Source: Magnimaribacter mokuoloeensis (GTDB lineage: Bacteria; Pseudomonadota; Gammaproteobacteria; Magnimaribacterales; Magnimaribacteraceae). Taken from it: a DNA stretch of 64,000 nt. The position numbers and the translations under genes are program-made. This document shows, one piece after another, positions 1 to 6,938 of this stretch. Every line of letters begins with the position of its first letter. Position 1 is the first letter of the stretch. The notes beneath the pieces are model-generated. The model did not search any database. It worked only from the letters and a program-made list of their open reading frames with translations, and was not told the origin of the DNA. Location of the stretch: positions 1,302,001-1,366,000 of the forward strand of contig CP151794.1 of NCBI GenBank assembly GCA_041860225.1, in the 5' to 3' direction.

Positions 1-440
1 TTTTTTGTAGCAGGTTTCACGTGAAACATCAGTTCGTGAAAGTAATCTCTTCTAATTTCTGGCTCACCATCAATCATCCTAAGATTTTTAGCCATTACAA
101 TCTGTAAGAAATAAAGATCGTCCTTTTTTACAGCAGCGCCTTCAATCTTTCTATAGGAATTTATTCTTATATTCAGTCCATTGTTAACTGAAAGATCAAG
201 TTCTTTATTGTCTAATGTCCCCTTGCCTGTGATACTGAAAGAATTCGTACTAGTATTAATGCACTCTTTGGTTTCTTTTGTTCGGAACGAGCTTCCTAAA
301 AAAAGAATGCTTATCGACTCCAGGATAGATGTTTTTCCAGAACCGTTTTCTCCAAGAATTAGATTGGTCCTGTCGGAGAAGGTAAAAAGATTATCTTGAA
401 ATAAACGGAAGTTCTTTAGCTGGAGCCTTTTAAGCGGCAT
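1..440 (-). CDS. recF: RecF recombination/repair ATPase, 5' part only
   Basis: Translating the minus strand from the ATG at 440-438 gives about 146 codons and then leaves the window, so only the N-terminal third is present. The start MPLKRLQLKNFR, a Walker A motif GENGSGKTS near residues 30-38, and the later RRDYFHELMFHVKP segment match RecF, the SMC-like ATPase that loads RecA at gaps and stalled forks. The start codon overlaps the dnaN stop by one base (TGATG), so translation is probably coupled. Gene order dnaA-dnaN-recF is the classic bacterial arrangement. The codons for FHVKP double as a parS-like palindrome (separate entry). Confidence 0.93.
   Translation of the reverse strand, partial: MPLKRLQLKNFRLFQDNLFTFSDRTNLILGENGSGKTSILESISILFLGSSFRTKETKECINTSTNSFSITGKGTLDNKELDLSVNNGLNIRINSYRKIEGAAVKKDDLYFLQIVMAKNLRMIDGEPEIRRDYFHELMFHVKPATK
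13..28. other. parS: parS centromere-like site inside recF
   Basis: Bases 14-27 are the perfect 14-base palindrome GTTTCACGTGAAAC. Read on the minus strand, 13-28 is TGTTTCACGTGAAACC, which differs from the canonical chromosomal ParB site TGTTTCACGTGAAACA only at the last base. parA and parB lie about 9.4 kb away, and known parS sites cluster near oriC, so this is very probably a ParB-CTP loading site. It sits in coding sequence and specifies RecF residues FHVKP. Confidence 0.85.
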
Positions 441-1540
441 CAGAGCCTCATAGGCATAATGACATATACATCATCTTCTGAATTGCTTTCTTTTATAATG
501 CAACTAGAATCTTCTCCATAAAATTCGAATTTAACTTTCTCTGTTTCTATGGAATTTAATACGTCAAGGAGATATCCGATATTAAATCCCACCTCTAATT
601 CTGAACCTTGGTAGACAACGTCTAGTTCCTCTTCCGCAGACTCTTGTTCAGGGTTATTTGCAGTAAGTTTTAGCTTGTTCTCAGAGAGCTGAAATCTTAC
701 ACCTCTGTATTTTTCATTAGATAGGACAGATGCTCGTGATAAAGCCGCCTGAAGTACTTCCTTGCTTATCTCTAAGGGTAGCGGCTCACCTGTAGGGAAA
801 ACTTTATCGTAATCAGGATACTTTCCATCAATGAGCTTACTAGAGAAGCTTAAATTTTCTGTTCTAATGACCACATACGAAGGACCTATCAGAAGATTAA
901 TTGTATCGTCACTAGCTGAAAGCAACTTTGCGAGTTCAAGCACAGCTTTGCGAGGAAGTATATTTCTCATATCAGCTTCGGAATTGCTAGTGGCTGCAGA
1001 AGAATATGCCAGTCTGTGGCCATCTGTTGCGACACCATTTATCTTATTTCCATTTATTTCTAATAACATTCCGTTCAAGTAATATCTTACATCTTGGGAT
1101 GCCATAGAGAATGAGGTTTTTGAGAGTATTCTTTTTAAAACATTAGATTCTAAAGATACAGGAACTTGTTCCTCGCTAATTTCAATTTCTGGAAAATCCT
1201 CAGAAGATATTGTTGCAAAATCAGCATGAAAGTTACTGGAACTCACAGTCAACTTTCCATTAGATAGCGAAAAGTTAACATTCTCTCCTTCTGGTAAAGA
1301 TCTGCAAAGCTCTGACATTTTCCTTGCAGATACAGTAGTTTCGCCCTCTTCCTGGATTTCTATTAAATCTGAATAAGTTTTTATTTGAATCTCTAAATCT
1401 GTGGCAGTTACTTCTAACTTTCCTTCAACAATCTTTAAGCGTAAGTTGGCCAAAATTGGTATGGTCTGACGTCTTTCTGCTACAGCAGCTGCATTTTGAA
1501 GTGAATCAACTATTTGGGACTTTTCAGCAATGAATTTCAT
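440..1540 (-). CDS. dnaN: DNA polymerase III beta sliding clamp
   Basis: The 366-residue product has the usual length for the beta clamp (E. coli 366). It begins MKFIAEKSQ and ends VYVIMPMRL, matching the family's conserved C-terminus, and contains ATDLEIQI and the GHRLAY segment typical of the clamp's three repeated domains. It encircles DNA and tethers Pol III and other partners. It lies 7 bases downstream of dnaA and overlaps recF by one base, so the three form one operon transcribed leftwards from the origin. Confidence 0.98.
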   Translation of the reverse strand: MKFIAEKSQIVDSLQNAAAVAERRQTIPILANLRLKIVEGKLEVTATDLEIQIKTYSDLIEIQEEGETTVSARKMSELCRSLPEGENVNFSLSNGKLTVSSSNFHADFATISSEDFPEIEISEEQVPVSLESNVLKRILSKTSFSMASQDVRYYLNGMLLEINGNKINGVATDGHRLAYSSAATSNSEADMRNILPRKAVLELAKLLSASDDTINLLIGPSYVVIRTENLSFSSKLIDGKYPDYDKVFPTGEPLPLEISKEVLQAALSRASVLSNEKYRGVRFQLSENKLKLTANNPEQESAEEELDVVYQGSELEVGFNIGYLLDVLNSIETEKVKFEFYGEDSSCIIKESNSEDDVYVIMPMRL

Positions 1541-1547
1541 ATAGCTA

Positions 1548-2912
1548 TTATATAGTCAAAACCCTTAAAAGTTTTCTATAATCCTCCTCTATATCAAGGT
1601 TTAAAGATCTAAGTTCATTTATCTTTTTGCAGGCATGTATAACTGTTGTGTGGTCCCTGCCTCCAAAAGACTCACCGATTTCGGGAAGGCTATAATTAGT
1701 AAGTTCTTTGGCCAAAAACATGGCCATCTGCCTTGGTCTGGCAACAGATCTGCTTCTTCTTTTAGAGAGAATATCGCTCATCTTAATGTTGTAATATTCA
1801 GCAGTGGTTTTTTGTATATTCTCCACACTTACTTGGCGTGCCTGAATGGCCAGCAAATCTTTCAAAGAGTCTTTTATCAGGTCAACGGTTATGGGCCTTC
1901 CGGTAAAGTTTGAATTCGCTATTACTCTCTTTAGGGCCCCTTCTAGTTCTCTAACATTAGATCTTACTTTTTGGGCTATAAAAAATGCAGACTCTTCATT
2001 AAGCTCATGGTTCATTGACTCGGCTTTGCTTAACAAAATTGCAACACGTGTCTCTAGCTCTGGAGGTTCAATTACAACTGGCAAGCCCCACCCTAGTCTA
2101 GACTTTAGCCTGTCTTCAAGACCGTCTATTTCTTTTGGGTAACGGTCACAAGTCAGAATCATCTGACTGCCCTTTTCTAGAAGAGAATTAAAAGTATGAA
2201 AAAGCTCTTCTTGGGACTGTTCTTTCTTTGCAAAAAACTGAATATCGTCTATTAAAAGGGCATCTAAAGACCTATAGTACTGTTTAAATTCATTAATTGC
2301 GCCTAACTGTAGTGATTTTACCATATCACTCACGAACTTCTCGGAGTGGACATATGCTATTTTTTTTGATGGGTCCTTGCTTAGGATTTCGTTTCCTACA
2401 GCATGCATCAAATGAGTTTTGCCAAGACCCACCCCACCATAAATAAAGAGAGGGTTGTAAGAATTTTTTAAACCATCACCAATTTGCCTGGAGGCAGCCA
2501 AAGCAATGTGGTTAGACTTTCCCTCCACAAAAGACTTAAAGGTAAAATTTTCTATAAGATTGCTTTTTAGTGGTCCTGGCGAGGATGTTGTGTTTATTTC
2601 ATCAAGCTGTAACTGCTCTTGCGGTGCTACATCAGCGGGCTGCTTGTCGTGATAGTCTACGAATATTTCAAAATTAAGATTTAAATCTCTATTGCTTGTA
2701 ATTGCAGACAACCTCTCTTTAATGGTAGGTCCATAGTTGTCTTCAACCCAGTCAGATATAAACTTATTGGGGGCCAAAACGCTGTAAGAGAGGGGGTTTG
2801 AGCCATTATTTTGTTCTAGTGTAAGTGGGGCAATCCATGTAGAATATTCCTCAACAGGCAAATCTCGCTCTAAAGTTTTCTTACATTCTCCCCAAAAGTG
2901 TAAATCAGTCAT
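1548..2912 (-). CDS. dnaA: Chromosomal replication initiator DnaA
   Basis: A 454-residue protein with the four DnaA domains: N-terminal interaction domain (about 1-80), a short variable linker, an AAA+ core with Walker A GGVGLGKTH near 159-167 and Walker B LLIDDIQF, and a C-terminal DNA-binding domain carrying the signature GGRDHTTV. The frame is open upstream to a GTG at 2948, but I chose the internal ATG at 2912 because MTDLHFWGECKKTL aligns with normal DnaA N-termini and the extra 12 residues overlap a DnaA box. A TATAAT-like -10 element lies at 2925-2920, only 7 bases before this ATG, so the transcript may be almost leaderless. Confidence 0.97.
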   Translation of the reverse strand: MTDLHFWGECKKTLERDLPVEEYSTWIAPLTLEQNNGSNPLSYSVLAPNKFISDWVEDNYGPTIKERLSAITSNRDLNLNFEIFVDYHDKQPADVAPQEQLQLDEINTTSSPGPLKSNLIENFTFKSFVEGKSNHIALAASRQIGDGLKNSYNPLFIYGGVGLGKTHLMHAVGNEILSKDPSKKIAYVHSEKFVSDMVKSLQLGAINEFKQYYRSLDALLIDDIQFFAKKEQSQEELFHTFNSLLEKGSQMILTCDRYPKEIDGLEDRLKSRLGWGLPVVIEPPELETRVAILLSKAESMNHELNEESAFFIAQKVRSNVRELEGALKRVIANSNFTGRPITVDLIKDSLKDLLAIQARQVSVENIQKTTAEYYNIKMSDILSKRRSRSVARPRQMAMFLAKELTNYSLPEIGESFGGRDHTTVIHACKKINELRSLNLDIEEDYRKLLRVLTI

Positions 2913-2940
2913 TGCTCTGATTATATATAAATAAACAAAG

Positions 2941-2978
2941 TTATCCACAGAATAAGCACAGATTTAAATTGTGGATAA
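2941..2978. other. oriC: Inverted DnaA boxes; leading candidate for oriC and dnaA autoregulation
   Basis: Two perfect DnaA boxes (consensus TTATNCACA) face each other: TTATCCACA at 2941-2949 and its complement TGTGGATAA at 2970-2978. A weaker box (ATAAGCACA, 2952-2960, two mismatches) and the AT-rich GATTTAAATT lie between them. The dnaA-rpmH spacer is where Pseudomonas-type gammaproteobacteria place oriC. Genes diverge here: dnaA-dnaN-recF run left and rpmH onwards run right, as expected for leading-strand orientation at an origin. The spacer is short (about 150 bases), so the boxes could instead mainly control dnaA transcription. Confidence 0.6.
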
Positions 2979-3008
2979 GTTGTTAATATATTGTTTTAAA
3001 CATTTTGC

Positions 3009-3037
3009 TTGTTTTACTATCACAAAAACTCTATCAT
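3009..3037 (+). promoter_or_regulatory. Sigma70-type promoter for rpmH-rnpA
   Basis: TTGTTT (3009-3014) and TATCAT (3032-3037) are separated by exactly 17 bases, giving predicted transcription from about 3044, 20 bases before the rpmH start. Assigned by eye from consensus only. Confidence 0.5.
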
Positions 3038-3064
3038 GCGCAACCCAATTACCTTTTAAACGCT

Positions 3065-3199
3065 ATGAAAAGAACTTATCAACCCAGCAGAATAAAAAGA
3101 GCAAGGACTCATGGTTTTCGTGCAAGAAACTCTACCCTGGGCGGGAAAAAAGTACTTAGCAATAGAAGGAAAAAGGGGAGACTATCTCTAACGGTCTAG
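3065..3199 (+). CDS. rpmH: 50S ribosomal protein L34
   Basis: The 44-residue product starting MKRTYQPSRIKRARTHGF is an unmistakable L34, a basic protein of the large ribosomal subunit. The open frame extends upstream to 3005, but the ATG at 3065 gives the canonical length and N-terminus. rnpA starts one base after its stop, the near-universal rpmH-rnpA pairing. Confidence 0.98.
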   Translation: MKRTYQPSRIKRARTHGFRARNSTLGGKKVLSNRRKKGRLSLTV

Positions 3200-3200
3200 A

Positions 3201-3533
3201 ATGGCCGCCAAGCGCTCAATACCCTCTAAAGAGGGCTTCCAGGAAATCTTTTCTTCTCCAGACAAAAAATATTCTACTAAGAACGTTCTTGTTCTCTCTA
3301 AAACAAATGAACATGGCCTTGCAAGAATAGGGGTAGCGATTAGAAAAAAAGACACCAAACTTGCTGTGGACAGAAACAATATTAAGAGAAAAATAAAGGG
3401 AAGTTTTCTCTCAAAGGTTTTAGAATTGCCTCCTAAAGATTTTGTTGTGTATGTTAAAAAAAATCTTAAAGGAAAAGAAAAAGATCTTCAAAAAGATCTA
3501 GATGATATTTGGAAAAAATTTCAAAAAAAATAA
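3201..3533 (+). CDS. rnpA: Ribonuclease P protein component
   Basis: A 110-residue basic protein with the RNase P protein fold signature: RIGVAIRKKDTKLAVDRNNIKRKIK corresponds to the conserved RNR-type helix (here VDRNNIKRKIK) that contacts the catalytic RNA. It assists 5' maturation of tRNAs. Length is typical (about 110-120). Its stop overlaps the yidD start by one base (TAATG), implying translational coupling. Confidence 0.96.
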   Translation: MAAKRSIPSKEGFQEIFSSPDKKYSTKNVLVLSKTNEHGLARIGVAIRKKDTKLAVDRNNIKRKIKGSFLSKVLELPPKDFVVYVKKNLKGKEKDLQKDLDDIWKKFQKK

Positions 3534-3769
3534 TGATAAGTAGGTTGCTAATAAAGTTCATAAAGTTTTATCAAAAATTTCTCAGTCCGCTCTTGGGGCA
3601 AAACTGCAGGTTTTATCCAACGTGTTCTCAATATGCAGTGGAAGCTCTGTCGGTTCACGGTCTCTTTAAGGGGGGATATTTATCCTTAAAAAGAATATTA
3701 AAATGCAACCCTTGGGGCGGTTGTGGTATGGACAATGTTCCTGGGAGGGACGAGCATGGACGTAATTAA
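3533..3769 (+). CDS. yidD: Membrane protein insertion efficiency factor YidD
   Basis: A 78-residue YidD with the family's cysteine-rich core: CRFYPTCSQYAVEAL followed by KRILKCNPWGGCGMD. The frame opens earlier at 3509, but the ATG at 3533, overlapping the rnpA stop, gives MISRLLIKFIKFYQKFLSP, the usual start. YidD is a small membrane-associated protein thought to aid YidC-dependent insertion. The 3' end overlaps yidC by 14 bases. Confidence 0.95.
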   Translation: MISRLLIKFIKFYQKFLSPLLGQNCRFYPTCSQYAVEALSVHGLFKGGYLSLKRILKCNPWGGCGMDNVPGRDEHGRN

Positions 3770-5390
3770 AACTTCATTAATAATAGCAATAGGCGTAACG
3801 CTTTATTATCTGCTTTTGCAGTGGCCTGTAGACGCACCCATCAGCGATGTCGCTTACCTGGAAGAGCAAAACATAAATACTTTAAATGATAGTGAGCCCT
3901 TACTATCTAAACCCCTAGAGCCTCTTTCCTCTCTGGGGGAAACTACTGAAAAGGTAGCACCATCAGAGAAAAGTTATTATGTAATTGAGAATGAAAACCT
4001 GTCTCTATATCTAGACCCAATAACTGGTAGGTTCGAACTTTCACTGCTTAATACAATATCTAAAACAAAAGATTCCCTTGAGCCCTTTAAGATTTTAGGT
4101 CCGACGTATGACGAAAAATTAAATAGAGAAAATATTTATTTTGCTAACAGTGGTTTTTACACGAGGACACAAGGCTACTTGAATCCTAGTTTTTCAAAAA
4201 TTTCTCAGGATGATTTGAGTGACGGCGGAACTGTTTACACACTTGAAGGTTCGTCAAAGGGAATGTCTTTTTCTAGAAAAATTGAAATGCCCGATACAGG
4301 CTATCGAATAATTATTGAGGATGAAATTCGATCCTCAATAGAACAAGAAATTTCAGCTACTCCGTATGTTGTTATTGAAAGGGATGGTTCTACGATAGAC
4401 CAGACGAGTTTTATGTACACCTATCTTGGACCAGTTTTTTCCTCCACCAAAGACACTTACGAAAAATATGACTTTGGCGATATAAGGGAATCCTCTTATC
4501 AAAACAAATCAACCGGAGGGTGGGTTGCACTTATACAGCACTATTTTTTATCTGCCTGGATTCCTGACCAAAATGAAGAATACTTGTACCAGGGCAGATA
4601 CGGCAATAATTCCGGCAGATACTCACTTGGCTATACATCAAGGGACTTTATTTTGTCCTACGGAGAGTCTGCAACTACCAAAAACACTCTATATGTGGGA
4701 CCAAAGCTGCCGAAAGAGCTGGCTAAAATTGAGGAAAACCTTGATTTAACTGTTGATTATGGTTTTCTTTGGTGGTTGGGCAAACCTATGTATTGGTTGT
4801 TAGATCTGGGTCACAGCTTTTTTAACAATTGGGGGCTAGCAATTATATTTCTAACTGTGGTTCTAAAAATTGCTACTTGGCCTCTATCAGCAAAAGCCTA
4901 TGTTTCTATGGGCAAAATGCGCGAACTTGGGCCGAGATTGCAACTTCTTCAAGAAAAACATGGCAACAACAAGCAGGCAATGAGCCAAGAAATGATGGAA
5001 ATTTATAAAACAGAGGGGGTAAATCCGCTTGGGGGCTGTCTGCCTATGTTGGCACAGATGCCTTTCTTTCTGGCATTTTATTGGGTGTTGATAGAAACGG
5101 TTGAGCTGAGACACTCTCCTTTTTTCTTTTGGATAGATGATCTGTCGGCAAGGGACCCTTATTTCATTCTTCCCTTACTGAATGCTGCGGGTATGTATCT
5201 TTCACAGAAATTAACCCCAACTCCTCCCACTGCAGACCCCATGCAAGCCCAGATGATGAAATTTTTTCCATTAGTTTTTGCAGGTTTTTTTGCCTTTTTC
5301 CCTTCTGGTCTTGTTCTTTACTGGTTGATAAATATGGTAATTCAAATATTTCAACAGTGGTGGTACTCACGAAAGGCGATTTCTACTTAA
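3756..5390 (+). CDS. yidC: Membrane protein insertase YidC
   Basis: A 544-residue YidC/Oxa1 insertase of the gram-negative type: an N-terminal transmembrane anchor (about 5-22), a large periplasmic domain, and a C-terminal hydrophobic insertase domain beginning near GHSFFNNWGLAIIFLTVVLK. EGVNPLGGCLPMLAQMP is the conserved cytoplasmic-loop/TM junction. The ATG at 3756 is preferred over the upstream 3723 start because MDVIKTSLIIAIG begins right at the anchor. It sits in the conserved rnpA-yidD-yidC-mnmE order and starts inside yidD. Confidence 0.97.
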   Translation: MDVIKTSLIIAIGVTLYYLLLQWPVDAPISDVAYLEEQNINTLNDSEPLLSKPLEPLSSLGETTEKVAPSEKSYYVIENENLSLYLDPITGRFELSLLNTISKTKDSLEPFKILGPTYDEKLNRENIYFANSGFYTRTQGYLNPSFSKISQDDLSDGGTVYTLEGSSKGMSFSRKIEMPDTGYRIIIEDEIRSSIEQEISATPYVVIERDGSTIDQTSFMYTYLGPVFSSTKDTYEKYDFGDIRESSYQNKSTGGWVALIQHYFLSAWIPDQNEEYLYQGRYGNNSGRYSLGYTSRDFILSYGESATTKNTLYVGPKLPKELAKIEENLDLTVDYGFLWWLGKPMYWLLDLGHSFFNNWGLAIIFLTVVLKIATWPLSAKAYVSMGKMRELGPRLQLLQEKHGNNKQAMSQEMMEIYKTEGVNPLGGCLPMLAQMPFFLAFYWVLIETVELRHSPFFFWIDDLSARDPYFILPLLNAAGMYLSQKLTPTPPTADPMQAQMMKFFPLVFAGFFAFFPSGLVLYWLINMVIQIFQQWWYSRKAIST

Positions 5391-5391
5391 A

Positions 5392-6705
5392 TTGAAAAAA
5401 AGGACGATTATTGCTTCTGCTTCTGCTGCGGGCAGGGGTGGAGTTTCAGTTATTAGAATGTCGGGTGAAGACTCTAAGTCAATTGCCGAAAAAATGTGCG
5501 GCGGGCTTTCAGAGCCGTGGAAGTTCAAAAAGTGCTCCATTTCGTCTCAAAATGGTGAGGTGCTTGATTCTGGAATGGTGGTTTTTTTTCAGTCTCCTTA
5601 TTCTTATACGGGGGAGGATGTGGTGGAGTTTCATTGTCATGGCAATCCTACAATAGTTGCGATGGTTATTGATGAGGCTATTGCGATGGGTGCTGCTATT
5701 GCAGAACCGGGAGAGTTTACAAAAAAAGCTTTCCTTAACAATAAATTAGATTTGGCTCAGGCTGAATCGGTGTCTGATCTAATCAACGCTCAAAGCAAAA
5801 GCGCAGTTTTAGCAGCTAATGCTTCCTTGACTGGGAAATTCTCAGAACAAGTTAATCACCTAATAGATGGAGTTGTTAAAGCAAGGGTTGTTATAGAGGC
5901 AAATATAGATTTTCCTGAGGAAGAGGTTGATACAAATCTTCTTGATAATGTAAGACTAAACTTAAAAGGTTACTCGGATGAGGTTTCTGAATTGCTCTCG
6001 GGTGTTAGAGAGGGTATTAAGCTTAGAGAGGGTTATTCGATAGCAATTGTGGGACCCCCAAATGCAGGCAAGTCGACCTTGCTAAATGTGATAGCCAAAA
6101 ACGATGTTGCTATAACTTCTGATGTGCCGGGCACCACAAGGGATCTGGTTAGGGTGGTAGTAAATGTGGGAGGGTTGGTTATTGAGTTTGTTGATACAGC
6201 TGGTGTTAGATCTAATCCTGATTCTGATATAGAAAAGGAAGGCATTAATAGGTCCTTAGGGGTTGTTAAAGAATCCAATTTAACCTTGCTAGTACAGGAC
6301 GTAACTAATGTAAAAGAATTTGATGTTGATCTTGGAGAGCATATTGTTGTTATGAATAAATGCGACCTTAAAGAAGACTTACCCGGCCATGAAAATAAAA
6401 AGTTTTATGTATCCTCTACAACAGGGCAAGGTGTTCAAGACTTATTGAAAGCTATAACAGCAAGCTTGGGTGTTGATGAGGGTGGTGAGACCACTTTTCT
6501 TTCCAGGAAAAGACACGAAGAGTCTTTGGGCTTGGCAGCGGATTTGCTCATAGAATCGATTGCGTCTTTAAATGAAGGCGAGGCTTTGGAGTTGGTTGCG
6601 GAGAATTTGAGGTCTGCACACCATCACCTCGGTGATATATTAAGACCTATGAGTTCAGATGATTTGTTAGGCGAGATCTTTTCTGAATTTTGTATAGGCA
6701 AGTAG
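5392..6705 (+). CDS. mnmE: tRNA modification GTPase MnmE
   Basis: A 437-residue MnmE starting with a TTG one base after the yidC stop. The N-terminal folate-binding domain includes ASAAGRGGVSVIR and EPGEFTKKAFLNNK. The inserted G domain has G1 GPPNAGKST near 220-228, DTAG (G3) and MNKCD (G4). The protein ends with FCIGK, the catalytic-cysteine C-terminus of the family. With MnmG it installs 5-carboxymethylaminomethyl on U34 of certain tRNAs. The coding strand here is markedly G-rich compared with the next four genes. Confidence 0.97.
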   Translation: MKKRTIIASASAAGRGGVSVIRMSGEDSKSIAEKMCGGLSEPWKFKKCSISSQNGEVLDSGMVVFFQSPYSYTGEDVVEFHCHGNPTIVAMVIDEAIAMGAAIAEPGEFTKKAFLNNKLDLAQAESVSDLINAQSKSAVLAANASLTGKFSEQVNHLIDGVVKARVVIEANIDFPEEEVDTNLLDNVRLNLKGYSDEVSELLSGVREGIKLREGYSIAIVGPPNAGKSTLLNVIAKNDVAITSDVPGTTRDLVRVVVNVGGLVIEFVDTAGVRSNPDSDIEKEGINRSLGVVKESNLTLLVQDVTNVKEFDVDLGEHIVVMNKCDLKEDLPGHENKKFYVSSTTGQGVQDLLKAITASLGVDEGGETTFLSRKRHEESLGLAADLLIESIASLNEGEALELVAENLRSAHHHLGDILRPMSSDDLLGEIFSEFCIGK

Positions 6706-6938
6706 TTGTGCAAAGATTGTGCATACACATTTTTGTTTTGTGTATAGAATTTTTTGTTCACAAGTCATACAAACCAGACTTCAGAATTTAGTAAACTTTC
6801 CAGCAGAGTTTTGCTTTTAATTTTTTTGCGGATCTAAAAGGGTTTGATGGGGTTACCCACAGAAAGCTGAATCACTAATAATAACAAATTAAGATAAAAT
6901 ACATATTTAAAGAAAACAAAATTTCATTTTTATAGGTT
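6706..6938. other. AT-rich spacer with several DnaA-box-like sites
   Basis: This is the largest gap in the first 20 kb. It contains near-matches to TTATNCACA or its complement at 6718-6726 (TGTGCATAC), 6739-6747 (TGTGTATAG), 6754-6762 (TTGTTCACA) and 6853-6861 (TTACCCACA), each with one mismatch. A perfect box TGTGAATAA at 6938-6946 overlaps the mnmG GTG start. No gene or tRNA is visible. It may be a secondary DnaA-binding region, a relic origin, or a promoter region for mnmG. Confidence 0.45.

Noticed and set aside
2044..2051. ACACGTGT palindrome in dnaA, possible second parS
   Set aside because: Only the central CACGTG core is shared; the flanks do not fit the GTTTCACGTGAAAC consensus.
2971..3159. 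62-codon plus-strand frame across the oriC/rpmH region
   Set aside because: Out of frame with rpmH, starts within a DnaA box, and its product has no coherent features.
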